Assembly (NCBI GenBank): GCA_045649025.1 | Contig: JAZRPB010000004.1 | Coordinates: 43,358 to 107,357 of the forward strand | From: Ornithomonoglobus_A sp045649025 | Lineage (GTDB): Bacteria > Bacillota > Clostridia > UBA1381 | Length of the DNA stretch: 64,000 nucleotides | Reading direction: 5' to 3' | In this document: positions 1 to 9,033 of the stretch, piece after piece | Numbering within the stretch: position 1 is the first letter of the stretch | Layout of the letters: every line of letters begins with the position of its first letter | Position numbers and translations under genes: made by a program | The notes under the pieces: model-generated | The model's database searches: none | Seen by the model: only the letters and a program-made list of their open reading frames with translations | Told to the model about the DNA's origin: nothing

Positions 1-335
1 ATAACGGTGGTCAGAAAATCAGGTATACATATCAGGGGAATGAGGGGGCTATATATATTAAAAATGCACCGTCAAACCTGCCGGTTGGAACATTACAAAT
101 TTTCCTGGATAAATATTTAGAAGAAAACGGCGGAGATATAGACTACATTCATGGCGATGATGTTGTTAGAGAATTAACAGTGGAAGAAAACACAATTGGT
201 TTTATGGTTGATGCAATGAAAAAAAATGATTTGTTTACAACGGTAATTAAAGATGGTTCATTGCCAAGAAAAACATTCTCTATGGGCGAAGCACAAGATA
301 AGAGGTTTTATCTTGAATGTAAGAAAATAAATTAA
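1..335 (+). CDS. DUF1015 family protein, C-terminal fragment
   Basis: The reading frame is open from the window edge (first whole codon at base 3) to a TAA, giving about 110 residues. It ends with LPRKTFSMGEAQDKRFYLEC followed by KKIN. The PRKTFSMGEA...RFYLEC signature is characteristic of the C-terminus of DUF1015 (SerB-cotranscribed family) proteins, which have no established biochemical function. The N-terminal part, normally about 300 residues, lies outside the window. The mgtE start codon follows only 25 bases later, so the two may be co-transcribed. Family assignment is from recognised motifs. Confidence 0.75.
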   Translation, partial: NGGQKIRYTYQGNEGAIYIKNAPSNLPVGTLQIFLDKYLEENGGDIDYIHGDDVVRELTVEENTIGFMVDAMKKNDLFTTVIKDGSLPRKTFSMGEAQDKRFYLECKKIN

Positions 336-360
336 TTTACAAAGAAAGGCGGTGTGTAGA

Positions 361-1719
361 ATGAGTGGCTTGCTTGAAGTTATATCTGCAATGATATATC
401 AAAAGAAGTATTCGGAAGTAAAAGAAATTTTATCACGGGAAAATGCCGCCGATTTAGCTATATTATTTGAAGAACTGTTTGGTGAGGATTTTGAAGAACA
501 AAAAGAGTTTGTTATTCTTTTTAGATTACTTCCAAAGGACTTGGCGGCAGAAGTATTTGCATATATTGACAGTGATATGCAGGAATTTTTAATTAATGCT
601 TTTACAGACGTTGAATTAAAGGAAATTCTTGAGCAATCATTTATTGATGATACTGTTGATATAATAGAGGATATGCCTGCTAATGTTGTTTCAAGAATTT
701 TAAAAAATTCAACAACTGGTGCAAGAAAGGCTATAAATGCAATATTGAGATATCCAAAAGACAGTGCAGGCTCTATAATGACAATAGAGTATGTTAGCCT
801 GCACAAAGATATGACAGTTAGTGATGCATTTGAAAAAATACGTAAGGTTGGAATAAATAAAGAAACTATATACACTGCATATGTAACTGAAAACAGAAGT
901 CTTATAGGTATTGTTACGGTTAAAGACCTGTTTCTTGCGGATGAGGATGATAAAATTGCTGATATAATGGAAACGAATATTATATCGGTAACAACCCATG
1001 AAGACAGAGAAGTAGTTGCAAATATGTTTCGAAAATATGAATTTTTAGCACTTCCTGTAACGGACGATGATGAGCGACTTGTTGGAATTGTAACGTTTGA
1101 TGATGTTTTAGACGTTATTGAAGAGGAAAACAGTGAAGATTTGGCTAAAATGATGGCTATAACACCAAATGAAGATGAGTATTTTAAAACAGGGGTTTTT
1201 GTACACGCAAAAAACAGAATTTTATGGCTTATAATATTAATGATTGGCGCTACTATAACAGGGCTTATAACAATGAAATACGAAAATGCATTTGATGCTG
1301 TGCCGTTGTTGATTTCATTTATGCCAATGATTATGGCAACAGGCGGTAACAGTGGTTCGCAAACGTCTACATTGATTATACGAGGCCTTGCACTTGAGGA
1401 AATAAAATTTAAGGATTTTTTTAGGGTTGTTTTTAAAGAGTTTAGAATTGCTATACTTGTGAGTGTCATTCTTGCAACAATTAATGCTATAAGAATATAT
1501 TTTATGTATGAAGAAAATCTCTTGTTAAGTCTTACAATATTTTCATCAATTATTGTAACTGTTATTATGGCAAAGCTTATTGGTGCAATGCTTCCGATGA
1601 TTGCAAAAAAATGCCGTCTTGACCCTGCACTTATGGCATCACCGCTAATAACAACAATTATTGATACTTGTTCAATGATTTTATATTTTAATATTGCAGT
1701 TATTTTACTTAATATATAA
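361..1719 (+). CDS. mgtE: magnesium transporter MgtE
   Basis: Mg2+-gated Mg2+ channel of the cytoplasmic membrane, 452 residues, the usual family length. The order is the N-terminal MgtE superhelical domain (about 1-130), a CBS pair (about 138-255, with IGIVTVKDLF and VGIVTFDDVL), then five membrane helices (about 285-450). The pore signature MIMATGGNSGSQTSTL is present. The start was set at ATG 361 because AGGCGG lies at the right distance; an in-frame GTG at 352 overlaps that site. No M-box Mg2+ riboswitch can stand immediately upstream because the preceding gene ends 25 bases away. Control is probably at the protein level through the cytosolic Mg2+-sensing domains. Confidence 0.93.
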   Translation: MSGLLEVISAMIYQKKYSEVKEILSRENAADLAILFEELFGEDFEEQKEFVILFRLLPKDLAAEVFAYIDSDMQEFLINAFTDVELKEILEQSFIDDTVDIIEDMPANVVSRILKNSTTGARKAINAILRYPKDSAGSIMTIEYVSLHKDMTVSDAFEKIRKVGINKETIYTAYVTENRSLIGIVTVKDLFLADEDDKIADIMETNIISVTTHEDREVVANMFRKYEFLALPVTDDDERLVGIVTFDDVLDVIEEENSEDLAKMMAITPNEDEYFKTGVFVHAKNRILWLIILMIGATITGLITMKYENAFDAVPLLISFMPMIMATGGNSGSQTSTLIIRGLALEEIKFKDFFRVVFKEFRIAILVSVILATINAIRIYFMYEENLLLSLTIFSSIIVTVIMAKLIGAMLPMIAKKCRLDPALMASPLITTIIDTCSMILYFNIAVILLNI

Positions 1720-1737
1720 AAATACCTTAATTTACCA

Positions 1738-1765
1738 ACAAAAGTCGCATTATTGTGACTTTTGT
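1738..1765 (+). terminator. hairpin after mgtE
   Basis: ACAAAAGTCGCA, a TTAT loop and TGTGACTTTTGT form a 12-bp stem with one G-U pair. The T-tract is weak (TTTTGTTACATT), so termination may be partial. Confidence 0.5.
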
Positions 1766-1806
1766 TACATTATATCTACTTTTATATTAATTTTCGTCAC
1801 AATCTA

Positions 1807-1834
1807 TTGAAAAATAAGTTTTTTTGTGTATAAT
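1807..1834 (+). promoter_or_regulatory. SigA-type promoter for the carboxypeptidase gene
   Basis: TTGAAA, 16 bases, TATAAT. A second TATAAT starts at 1835 and could serve instead. The start codon is 42 bases downstream of the first -10. Confidence 0.55.
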
Positions 1835-1875
1835 TATAATGGATTGTTTTATAAATAGATATAAGGAGCAGACAT

Positions 1876-3423
1876 ATGAAGAAAATTTTAACTTTATTTT
1901 TGATTATTACAATGAGTGCGTCGCTTGCATATGCAGCACCAACCTCAAAAAATACAGAAGTACAAAATGAAAGTGTTGAAGAAACAACTCAAACTTCACA
2001 AGAGGTTGGGGATGAATCAACTGCAACCGATGAAGCTGCCGCTGGGGAAGAGGTTTCAACAAGCTCTGATTCTGCAATAAATGGTGGTATTTTTATGGAG
2101 GATGAATCGCTTACACCTCCAAATACAGATAATTCAAAAGCAGCATTGCTTATGGATATGAATTCAGGAAGATTATTGTATGGTAAAAATATAGATGAAA
2201 GAGTTTTTCCTGCTTCAACAACTAAAATTATGACAGGTATTCTTGCAATTGAAATGGGTAACTTTGCAGATGTTGTAACAGCAACGCCCGAGGCGATTGA
2301 GCCTATAACACTCGAAGACTCACATATGGGTATTCTGATTGGTGAGCAATTAACATTTGAGCAGCTTGTTACAAGTATGTTGGTATATAGTGCAAATGAT
2401 GCATCAAATGTTATTGCTGTGCATCTATCAGGTTCTATGCAGGAATTTACAAATGTTATGAATCAAAAAGCACAGGAGCTTGGAATGACTAATACTCATT
2501 TTGAAAATCCCTGTGGCTCTCATAATGATAATCATTATACCACTGCACATGATTTAGCAATTTTATCACAGTATGCAATGAAAAATGAAACCTTTAGAAA
2601 CATTGTTAAAATGCCTATATATAAAATTGCACCAACAAATAAATATACCGAAGAACGTATAATGGTTAATACTAATTTATTTTTAGGAACATCGCGTTCA
2701 CTTTCACACTACTATCCGCCATGTACTGGAATAAAAACAGGACATACATCTAAATCAGGATACTGTCTTGTTGCGTCGGCTGAATATGAGGATATATATT
2801 TACTGTCAATTGTGATGGGTTGTCCTAATGAGGATGTTGACGACAAGGCATACTCATATATAGATTCAAAAGCTCTGTTTGAATTTGGATTTAATAACTA
2901 CACAGGTAAGGTTATTGCATCGCCCGGTGATATTGTTTCAGATTCAAAGGTTTTGGAGGCAAAGGGTGGAACACGAGTGGCACTAACAGTTGAAACACCT
3001 GTAAATGCACTTGTTCCGTCGGCGACTGAAAATTTTGATGAAATAGAGTCAAAAATAAATCTTCCTGAAGATTTAAAGGCACCAATTAAGAAAGGCGATA
3101 TTTTAGGTAGTATCACATATTCATATAAAGGAACACAAATTGGTACTGCAAATCTTGCGGCAACAAATGATGTTGAAAGAAATGAAATTCTACACGTAAT
3201 TAATACTATAGTAAAGATTATTATTAGTCCGTTTTTCTTTATACCTGTAATACTGATTTTACTGTTGCTTATTATTGCAGATAATAAAAGGAAAAAACGT
3301 GAAAGACAACGTAGAATTCAACAGTTAAAAAAACAGAAACAAAAAATGCCCAACAGAAATGCATCTCGTAATGAAAGAATAGAGAACGAAACAAAGGGCT
3401 CCAATTCGAGATATAACAGATAA
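1876..3423 (+). CDS. D-alanyl-D-alanine carboxypeptidase (S11 family) with C-terminal membrane anchor
   Basis: Secreted penicillin-binding carboxypeptidase that trims the terminal D-Ala of peptidoglycan stem peptides. It has a signal peptide (1-20, cut near AYA-A), an acidic Ser/Thr/Glu-rich linker (about 22-85) and the S11 catalytic domain with S114-T-T-K117, S172-A-N174 and K287-T-G. A beta-rich PBP5-type C-terminal domain follows, then a hydrophobic helix (about 450-472) and a highly basic Lys/Arg tail. The family usually anchors by an amphipathic helix; a true transmembrane segment and the long linker are less usual. AAGGAG precedes ATG 1876. The second S11 homologue in the window (at 19.3 kb) lies beside spoIIM, so this one is more likely the vegetative enzyme. 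That last point is inference. Confidence 0.9.
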   Translation: MKKILTLFLIITMSASLAYAAPTSKNTEVQNESVEETTQTSQEVGDESTATDEAAAGEEVSTSSDSAINGGIFMEDESLTPPNTDNSKAALLMDMNSGRLLYGKNIDERVFPASTTKIMTGILAIEMGNFADVVTATPEAIEPITLEDSHMGILIGEQLTFEQLVTSMLVYSANDASNVIAVHLSGSMQEFTNVMNQKAQELGMTNTHFENPCGSHNDNHYTTAHDLAILSQYAMKNETFRNIVKMPIYKIAPTNKYTEERIMVNTNLFLGTSRSLSHYYPPCTGIKTGHTSKSGYCLVASAEYEDIYLLSIVMGCPNEDVDDKAYSYIDSKALFEFGFNNYTGKVIASPGDIVSDSKVLEAKGGTRVALTVETPVNALVPSATENFDEIESKINLPEDLKAPIKKGDILGSITYSYKGTQIGTANLAATNDVERNEILHVINTIVKIIISPFFFIPVILILLLLIIADNKRKKRERQRRIQQLKKQKQKMPNRNASRNERIENETKGSNSRYNR

Positions 3424-3446
3424 TATTAATTTCTGTTTAAAATGAG

Positions 3447-3495
3447 AACCGACCACCAATCATTAGACTTTAATCTAACAATTGGTAGGTCGGTT
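3447..3495. terminator. bidirectional terminator between converging genes
   Basis: AACCGACC-ACCAAT pairs with ATTGGT-AGGTCGGTT, with one bulged T. An inner TTAGA/TCTAA stem extends it. It separates the plus-strand carboxypeptidase gene from the minus-strand cysK. Confidence 0.75.
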
Positions 3496-3554
3496 TATAT
3501 ATTTTATAATATGTCTTAAAATTTCTGCATAACAGATAATTACAACAAACAAAA

Positions 3555-4481
3555 TTAATCATACATTGTTGTTGAAAGGTATCTTTCACCACTGTCGGGA
3601 AGAAGAACAACAATATTTTTACCTTTGTTTTCTTCTCTTTTTGCGATTTTAGCTGCACCCCATATTGCTGCACCAGAGGAAATACCAACGAGTATACCCT
3701 CGATTCTTGCAATTTCCTTGCCTGTATTTAACGCATCTTCATCTGTTACAGTAATAATCTCATCATAAATCTGTGTATTTAATGTATTGGGAATAAACCC
3801 TGCACCTATACCTTGTATCTTGTGCGTTCCTGATTTGCCGCCTGATAAAACAGGGGAGGTGGTAGGTTCAATTGCAATTACCTTTATATTATGATTTTTA
3901 GACTTTAAATACTCTCCAACGCCCGAAATTGTACCGCCTGTGCCAATTCCCGCAACAAATATATCAACCTTTCCATCGGTATCCTGCCATATTTCAGGCC
4001 CGGTTGTGTTTTTGTGTGCCAATGGGTTGGCACTGTTTTCAAACTGACCTGCAATAAAGCTGTTTTTATATTCTTTTGCAAGCTCGTTTGCTTTTTCAAT
4101 TGCACCGCTCATTCCTTTTGAACCATCTGTAAGAACAATTTGTGCACCATATGCTGATAGAAGCTTTCTTCTTTCAATACTCATTGTTTCGGGCATAGTT
4201 AATATTACTTTATAGCCACGTGCTGCTGCAACTGCAGCAAGACCTATTCCAGTGTTGCCGCTTGTTGGTTCAATAATAACGGTATCCTGATTAATCAAAC
4301 CCTTTTTCTCAGCATCATCAATTATTGCTCGGGCAACCCTGTCTTTGGAGCTGCCTGCAGGATTAAAGTATTCTAACTTTCCGATAAGCTTTGAATGTAG
4401 CTTATGTTTTTTTTCGTAGTTTTTAAATTCAACAAGCGGTGTATTACCTATAAAATCGGTTACTGAATTGTATATTTTCAT
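3555..4481 (-). CDS. cysK: cysteine synthase A (O-acetylserine sulfhydrylase)
   Basis: PLP enzyme making L-cysteine from O-acetyl-L-serine and sulfide. It has 308 residues, the usual length. The PLP lysine is K46 in NPAGSSKDR, the substrate loop is TSGNTG (73-78) and the phosphate loop is GIGTGGT (178-184). The C-terminus has LPDSGERYLST. The start was set at MKIYNSVTDFIGNTPLVEF because family members begin there; an upstream in-frame extension would run across the promoter. It is a single-gene unit with its own consensus promoter. No T-box or S-box leader fits in the short upstream region. Confidence 0.95.
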   Translation of the reverse strand: MKIYNSVTDFIGNTPLVEFKNYEKKHKLHSKLIGKLEYFNPAGSSKDRVARAIIDDAEKKGLINQDTVIIEPTSGNTGIGLAAVAAARGYKVILTMPETMSIERRKLLSAYGAQIVLTDGSKGMSGAIEKANELAKEYKNSFIAGQFENSANPLAHKNTTGPEIWQDTDGKVDIFVAGIGTGGTISGVGEYLKSKNHNIKVIAIEPTTSPVLSGGKSGTHKIQGIGAGFIPNTLNTQIYDEIITVTDEDALNTGKEIARIEGILVGISSGAAIWGAAKIAKREENKGKNIVVLLPDSGERYLSTTMYD

Positions 4482-4518
4482 ATTAATTTCATAGCCTTTC
4501 TTAATCTTTTGCAGTATA

Positions 4519-4547
4519 ATTATATCATTTTGTATTTCCTTTGTCAA
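4519..4547 (-). promoter_or_regulatory. cysK promoter
   Basis: On the minus strand TTGACA, 17 bases, TATAAT. It reads toward cysK and leaves a leader of about 30 bases. Confidence 0.8.
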
Positions 4548-4576
4548 TGTAATAAATAGTCGGTGGAAATTATTGC

Positions 4577-4605
4577 TTGATTTTTTAGTTAAAGTGTGAT
4601 ACAAT
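4577..4605 (+). promoter_or_regulatory. promoter of the nucleotide-sugar dehydratase gene
   Basis: TTGATT, 17 bases, TACAAT, about 32 bases before the start codon and divergent from the cysK promoter. Confidence 0.6.
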
Positions 4606-4637
4606 TAACGTATAAAGATTTTTAAGGAGTTTTGTGT

Positions 4638-6521
4638 ATGGAACAAACAAATGTTAGTTCAAATATAAGAGTAAATTTAAAACATAAGAAAAATATTTTT
4701 GCATCAATAAGAAACAGACACTTTATTATAATGGATATACTAATTATCCTTATATCATATATTGTATCTGTTTTTCTTGTATATAACAAAAGTGTTGTTT
4801 TTGATACGCTTTTAAAAGGACAGGTCACAATACTGCTGTCATTATTCACATTTATATCTGTTTTAATGATATATGGAATATATACAGTGATGTGGATTCA
4901 CGCTGGAACAAAGGATTATTTAAGGCTTATTCGTGCGTGTATTGTGTCGGATGTTATTTTGGCATTAATTGATGTTTTTGTATTAAAGCAGGTAAGTATA
5001 AAAGTAGAATTGTTTATGCTTGTTATTTCAAATGCTCTGTTCTTATCTTCGCGTATGACAGTGCGTGGTCTTTATGATTTGTATTCATGTGAATCGAAAT
5101 CTAAAAATCAAAAGCGACTGCTCATAATTGGTGCGGGAAACGCTGCAGCAATTATGCTTAAAGATTTAACACGTAATAAAAAGCTTAACTATAATGTTGT
5201 TGGATTTATAGATGATGATGAGAATAAAAAGAATGCAAGTATAAACGGTGTTAGAATATTAGGTAACAGACATAGCATACGCCGTATTGTTGCCGAAAAA
5301 AAAGTTGACGAGATTTTAATAGCAATTCCATCTGCACCTGCATTAGAAAGAAAAAGAATAATTGAAATATGCAACAAAACAAAATGCAGGGTTAAGATAT
5401 TACCAAGTATAGACCAAAGTATTGATTCTAATTTACAAAGTACAGTAAGAAATGTTGAAATTGAGGATTTACTTGCAAGAGATCCCATTAGTCTTGATAA
5501 TACTGAAATCAGCAATTATATAACAGATAGAACAATTCTTGTTACAGGCGGAGGTGGTTCTATAGGATCAGAACTGTGCCGTCAGATAATGAAATTTAAT
5601 CCGAAAAAACTTGTTGTTTTGGATATATATGAAAATAATGCATACGATTTACAAATGGAATTAAATCGTAAGTATCCAAACAATAAACCCGATGTTGTTA
5701 TTGCATCGGTAAGAGATTGCGACAGACTAGAAAAAATATTTGAGCAGTATAATCCGTACATAGTATTCCATGCGGCTGCACATAAACATGTTCCGCTTAT
5801 GGAGGATAGCCCGGGTGAAGCAGTAAAGAACAATGTGTTTGGAACACTTAATGTTGCAAAATGTGCTGACAAATATAATGTTAAGCGTTTTGTTATGATT
5901 TCAACCGATAAAGCGGTTAATCCAACTAATATTATGGGTGCAACAAAGCGTATGTGTGAAATGATTATCCAGCTTATGCAACGCAAGAGCAAAACAGAAT
6001 TTGTTGCAGTACGTTTTGGTAATGTATTAGGCTCAAACGGAAGCGTTATTCCTCTGTTTAAAAAACAAATTGAACAGGGGGGACCTGTTACCGTTACAGA
6101 TAAAAGAATAACAAGATATTTTATGACAATTCCCGAAGCTGCGCAACTCGTTTTACAAGCTGCAAGCTACGCAAAAGGTGGTGAAATATTTGTTCTTGAT
6201 ATGGGCGAGCCGGTTAAAATATATGACTTGGCGTTAAATCTTATTAAGCTTTCAGGCTACACACCAAATGTTGATATGAATATAGAAATATGTGGCTTAC
6301 GTCCCGGTGAAAAGCTTTATGAAGAGCTTTTGATGGATGAAGAAGGCTTAAAAAATACAAGTCATAAGAAAATATTTATAGGACAACCCATTAATATTGA
6401 TGATGAATGGTTTACCCAAATGTTAGATAAGCTATATTCTATTTCACAAACTGATGATCCTGAAGGTATAAAAAATATGGTATCAGAAATTGTACCTACA
6501 TATGTAAGAAATAAAGAATAA
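4638..6521 (+). CDS. membrane-bound nucleotide-sugar 4,6-dehydratase (CapD/WbpM/PglF type)
   Basis: Likely a UDP-GlcNAc 4,6-dehydratase making deoxyaminosugar precursors for surface glycans. It has 627 residues, typical of the long membrane form. Four N-terminal membrane helices (about 30-150) are followed by a CoA-binding-like Rossmann segment (LLIIGAGNAA) and an NAD-binding short-chain dehydrogenase domain from about 290 (VTGGGGSIGSELCRQI). The active-site stretch STDKAVNPTNIMGATKR carries Lys and Met in place of the classical Tyr of the extended SDR motif, as in WbpM-like enzymes. ATG 4638 was chosen because AAGGAG lies 8 bases upstream. It has its own promoter and terminator. The exact sugar cannot be read from sequence. 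Confidence 0.88.
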   Translation: MEQTNVSSNIRVNLKHKKNIFASIRNRHFIIMDILIILISYIVSVFLVYNKSVVFDTLLKGQVTILLSLFTFISVLMIYGIYTVMWIHAGTKDYLRLIRACIVSDVILALIDVFVLKQVSIKVELFMLVISNALFLSSRMTVRGLYDLYSCESKSKNQKRLLIIGAGNAAAIMLKDLTRNKKLNYNVVGFIDDDENKKNASINGVRILGNRHSIRRIVAEKKVDEILIAIPSAPALERKRIIEICNKTKCRVKILPSIDQSIDSNLQSTVRNVEIEDLLARDPISLDNTEISNYITDRTILVTGGGGSIGSELCRQIMKFNPKKLVVLDIYENNAYDLQMELNRKYPNNKPDVVIASVRDCDRLEKIFEQYNPYIVFHAAAHKHVPLMEDSPGEAVKNNVFGTLNVAKCADKYNVKRFVMISTDKAVNPTNIMGATKRMCEMIIQLMQRKSKTEFVAVRFGNVLGSNGSVIPLFKKQIEQGGPVTVTDKRITRYFMTIPEAAQLVLQAASYAKGGEIFVLDMGEPVKIYDLALNLIKLSGYTPNVDMNIEICGLRPGEKLYEELLMDEEGLKNTSHKKIFIGQPINIDDEWFTQMLDKLYSISQTDDPEGIKNMVSEIVPTYVRNKE

Positions 6522-6556
6522 ATAAACAGCACCCAATTTAATGGGTGCTGTTTATT
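6521..6556. terminator. strong bidirectional terminator
   Basis: AATAAACAGCACCCA and TGGGTGCTGTTTATT form a perfect 15-bp stem around a 6-base loop. It overlaps the stop codon of the dehydratase gene and faces converging lonA. Confidence 0.85.
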
Positions 6557-6563
6557 TTATCTT

Positions 6564-6661
6564 TTAGGAAATTACTGCTTTTATGTTGTAATTTCCTAAA
6601 CTACAAAAAAGTCTACTTATGTAAGTGAGCTCAGAAAGCGACCGTCACGATAGTGATTTTT
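6564..6661. repeat. inverted repeat plus unexplained GC-richer block between dehydratase and lonA
   Basis: A perfect 12-bp inverted repeat (TTAGGAAATTAC ... GTAATTTCCTAA) is followed by about 60 bases with short palindromes. These are ACTTA-TG-TAAGT, and TCAC-GATA-GTGA running into seven Ts. The T-run end resembles a plus-strand terminator. The middle part (GTGAGCTCAGAAAGCGACCG) is richer in G+C than other spacers in the window. It may be a dispersed repeat or remnant. Confidence 0.45.
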
Positions 6662-8971
6662 TTATAATAATGCGTTTTCAATAACCTGATTCATTTCACT
6701 TACAGGGATAAATTCTACATTGGCGCGAATTTCCTCTGGAACATCATCTATATCTGCAATATTATCGTATGGAATTATAACTGATTTTATGCCTGCACGG
6801 TATGCAGCCATAGTTTTTTCTTTAAGTCCTCCTATTGGTAATACTTTACCTCTTAATGTTATTTCTCCTGTCATTGCAATATCGTTCCTTACAGGTCTTT
6901 GAGAAAGTGCCGATACAAGTGCTGTTGCCATTGTAATTCCAGCTGATGGACCGTCCTTTGGAACTGCCCCCTCGGGAACGTGAATATGTATATCCTTTGT
7001 TTTATAAAATTCACTGTCGATATTGAAGTGTTTTTGATTAGCCCTTATGTAGCTTATTGCAGCTTTTGCAGATTCCTGCATAACATCACCAAGCTTACCT
7101 GTCAATTCGATTTTACCGCTGCCGTCCATAATATTTACTTCAATAGAAAGCGTATCACCGCCAACAGACGTCCAGGCTAGTCCACTAACAATACCAATAT
7201 CAGGCTTTTTGTTCATTTTATCTATATGGTAACGTTTCTTGCCAAGATATTCTTCAAGGTTCTTTGATGTTATTTTTAAAATTTCATTTTTCTCCAGTGT
7301 GTGTATTGCAGCCTTTCTTGATAAGGCTTCAAGCTGCTGTTCCAATTTTCGCACACCTGCTTCACGCGTGTAGAATGAAATAATATCATCAATTGCTTTG
7401 TTGTTTATGTTTAGTTGTTTATTTGTTAAACCATTTTTTTGTAAAGCCTTTTTTATGAGGTATTTCTTTGCAATATGGAATTTTTCGTTTGAGGTATAGC
7501 CCTCAAGCTCAATAATTTCCATTCTGTCGCGAAGCGGACCGCTTATAGTTTCCAAACTGTTTGCAGTTGTAATAAATAATACTTGAGATAAATCAAACGG
7601 AACTTCAATGTAATGGTCACGAAAGGCGAAATTTTGCTCATTATCAAGTACCTCTAAAAGTGCGGCAGATGGGTCGCCCTTGTAATCAACTCCCATTTTG
7701 TCGATTTCATCAAGTAAAACAAGCGGATTTTTAGTGCCCGCCTCGCCAATTGCCGACATAATTCTGCCTTCCATAGCACCTATGTATGTTTTTCTGTGAC
7801 CTCTTATGTCTGATTCATCGTGTATACCGCCAAGAGAAATTCTTACGAACTTTCTGTTTAATGCACGTGCAACAGATTTTGCAACCGACGTTTTACCAAC
7901 TCCGGGAGGTCCGCATAAACAAATAATAGTTCCGTTTTTACCTTTTGTTAATTGACGCACAGCCAAATATTCCAAAACACGTTCCTTAACCTTTTCAAGC
8001 CCATAGTGGTCATCGTCAAGAATTTTACGTGCATGTGCAATATCGGTATTTTCATCACTCAGGGTTTTCCACGGCAATTCTAAAACAGATTCAAGGTAGT
8101 TTCTTAAAACAGAACTTTCAGGCGATGAAGGGGACATTCTTGAATATCTTGCAACATCTTTTATAAGCTTTTCCCTTGATGCTTCGTTATCTATAAGCTT
8201 TTCTATTTTGTTTTTAAAATACTGTGCATCCTCATCAATATTTTCCTTGTCGCCAAGCTCCTCGTGAATAATTTTTAATTGCTCACGAAGGTAATATTCA
8301 CGTTGATTTTTATCTATACTTTTCTTTACTTTTGTATTAATCTCACGTTCAAAATCGCATATTTTCACTAAATCCTCAAGCGTCATAATTAATAGCTCGG
8401 TTCTTACTGCAAGGTCGTATTCTTCAAGCAGCTGCTGTTTTATTTCAAAATCAGCATCTATTTCACCCGATATTAAGTCGCACAATACAGTCAGCCTGTT
8501 TTGTATCATTATACTTGTATATCTTTCCACAGTGCCATGCATATTTGCAGTGAAATAGTCTTCATAGCCCGACTTTAAACGTCTTACATAGGCACTCTGC
8601 ATATATCTGTCATATTCAAAACATTCCTCAAATTCAAGAGCTTGTGCCTGTAAAAACGGTTTGGTTGAAATTATTTCTCCAACCCTTGCTCTGCGTAAAC
8701 CCTCAACTGCAACACGAACCAGGTTTCCGGGTTTGTTCATAATCTGCTTGATTTTTGCAACTGTTCCAACTGAACAAAGTTCATTTTCGTTTACTTCGTC
8801 ACTTGTTATATCAGCTTGTGCAACAATAAATATTTCTGTTTTCTTTTCTGCAGCTTCCTGAAGAGCTTTAATTGATATTTCTCTGCCTACATCAAAATTT
8901 AAGGTTACATTCGGAAATAAAATAAGTCCTCGTACCGGTAACACGGGTAGAATGACAGTATTTGTATCCAT
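6662..8971 (-). CDS. lon: ATP-dependent protease Lon (LonA)
   Basis: Cytoplasmic AAA+ serine protease that degrades misfolded and regulatory proteins. It has 769 residues, full length. The N-terminal LON substrate domain (about 5-205) is followed by a coiled helical linker and the AAA+ module with Walker A GPPGVGKT (354-361) and Walker B LLDEID (D421, E422). The S16 peptidase domain has Ser676 in KDGPSAGIT and Lys719 in GGLKEK. GGAG precedes the ATG. It lies 62 bases after the lonB-like gene in the lonB-lonA order known from Bacillus and is probably partly co-transcribed with it. Confidence 0.96.
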   Translation of the reverse strand: MDTNTVILPVLPVRGLILFPNVTLNFDVGREISIKALQEAAEKKTEIFIVAQADITSDEVNENELCSVGTVAKIKQIMNKPGNLVRVAVEGLRRARVGEIISTKPFLQAQALEFEECFEYDRYMQSAYVRRLKSGYEDYFTANMHGTVERYTSIMIQNRLTVLCDLISGEIDADFEIKQQLLEEYDLAVRTELLIMTLEDLVKICDFEREINTKVKKSIDKNQREYYLREQLKIIHEELGDKENIDEDAQYFKNKIEKLIDNEASREKLIKDVARYSRMSPSSPESSVLRNYLESVLELPWKTLSDENTDIAHARKILDDDHYGLEKVKERVLEYLAVRQLTKGKNGTIICLCGPPGVGKTSVAKSVARALNRKFVRISLGGIHDESDIRGHRKTYIGAMEGRIMSAIGEAGTKNPLVLLDEIDKMGVDYKGDPSAALLEVLDNEQNFAFRDHYIEVPFDLSQVLFITTANSLETISGPLRDRMEIIELEGYTSNEKFHIAKKYLIKKALQKNGLTNKQLNINNKAIDDIISFYTREAGVRKLEQQLEALSRKAAIHTLEKNEILKITSKNLEEYLGKKRYHIDKMNKKPDIGIVSGLAWTSVGGDTLSIEVNIMDGSGKIELTGKLGDVMQESAKAAISYIRANQKHFNIDSEFYKTKDIHIHVPEGAVPKDGPSAGITMATALVSALSQRPVRNDIAMTGEITLRGKVLPIGGLKEKTMAAYRAGIKSVIIPYDNIADIDDVPEEIRANVEFIPVSEMNQVIENALL

Positions 8972-9033
8972 TACGTCTCTCCTCTCTAAATTGCATTTAC
9001 ATATATTCTACCACTTTTTTCTATATATTTCAA

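Noticed and set aside
336..360. M-box riboswitch for mgtE
   Set aside because: The 25-base gap to the preceding gene is too short for one.
399..1469. Long open frame (about 356 codons) on the minus strand opposite mgtE
   Set aside because: It mirrors a conserved gene, has Ser/Ile-rich low-complexity composition typical of antisense frames, and no ribosome site.
4482..4604. N-terminal extension of cysK
   Set aside because: It would run through the promoter and has no counterpart in CysK proteins.
4482..4637. S-box or cysteine T-box before cysK
   Set aside because: The leader after the consensus promoter is about 30 bases and has no riboswitch motifs.
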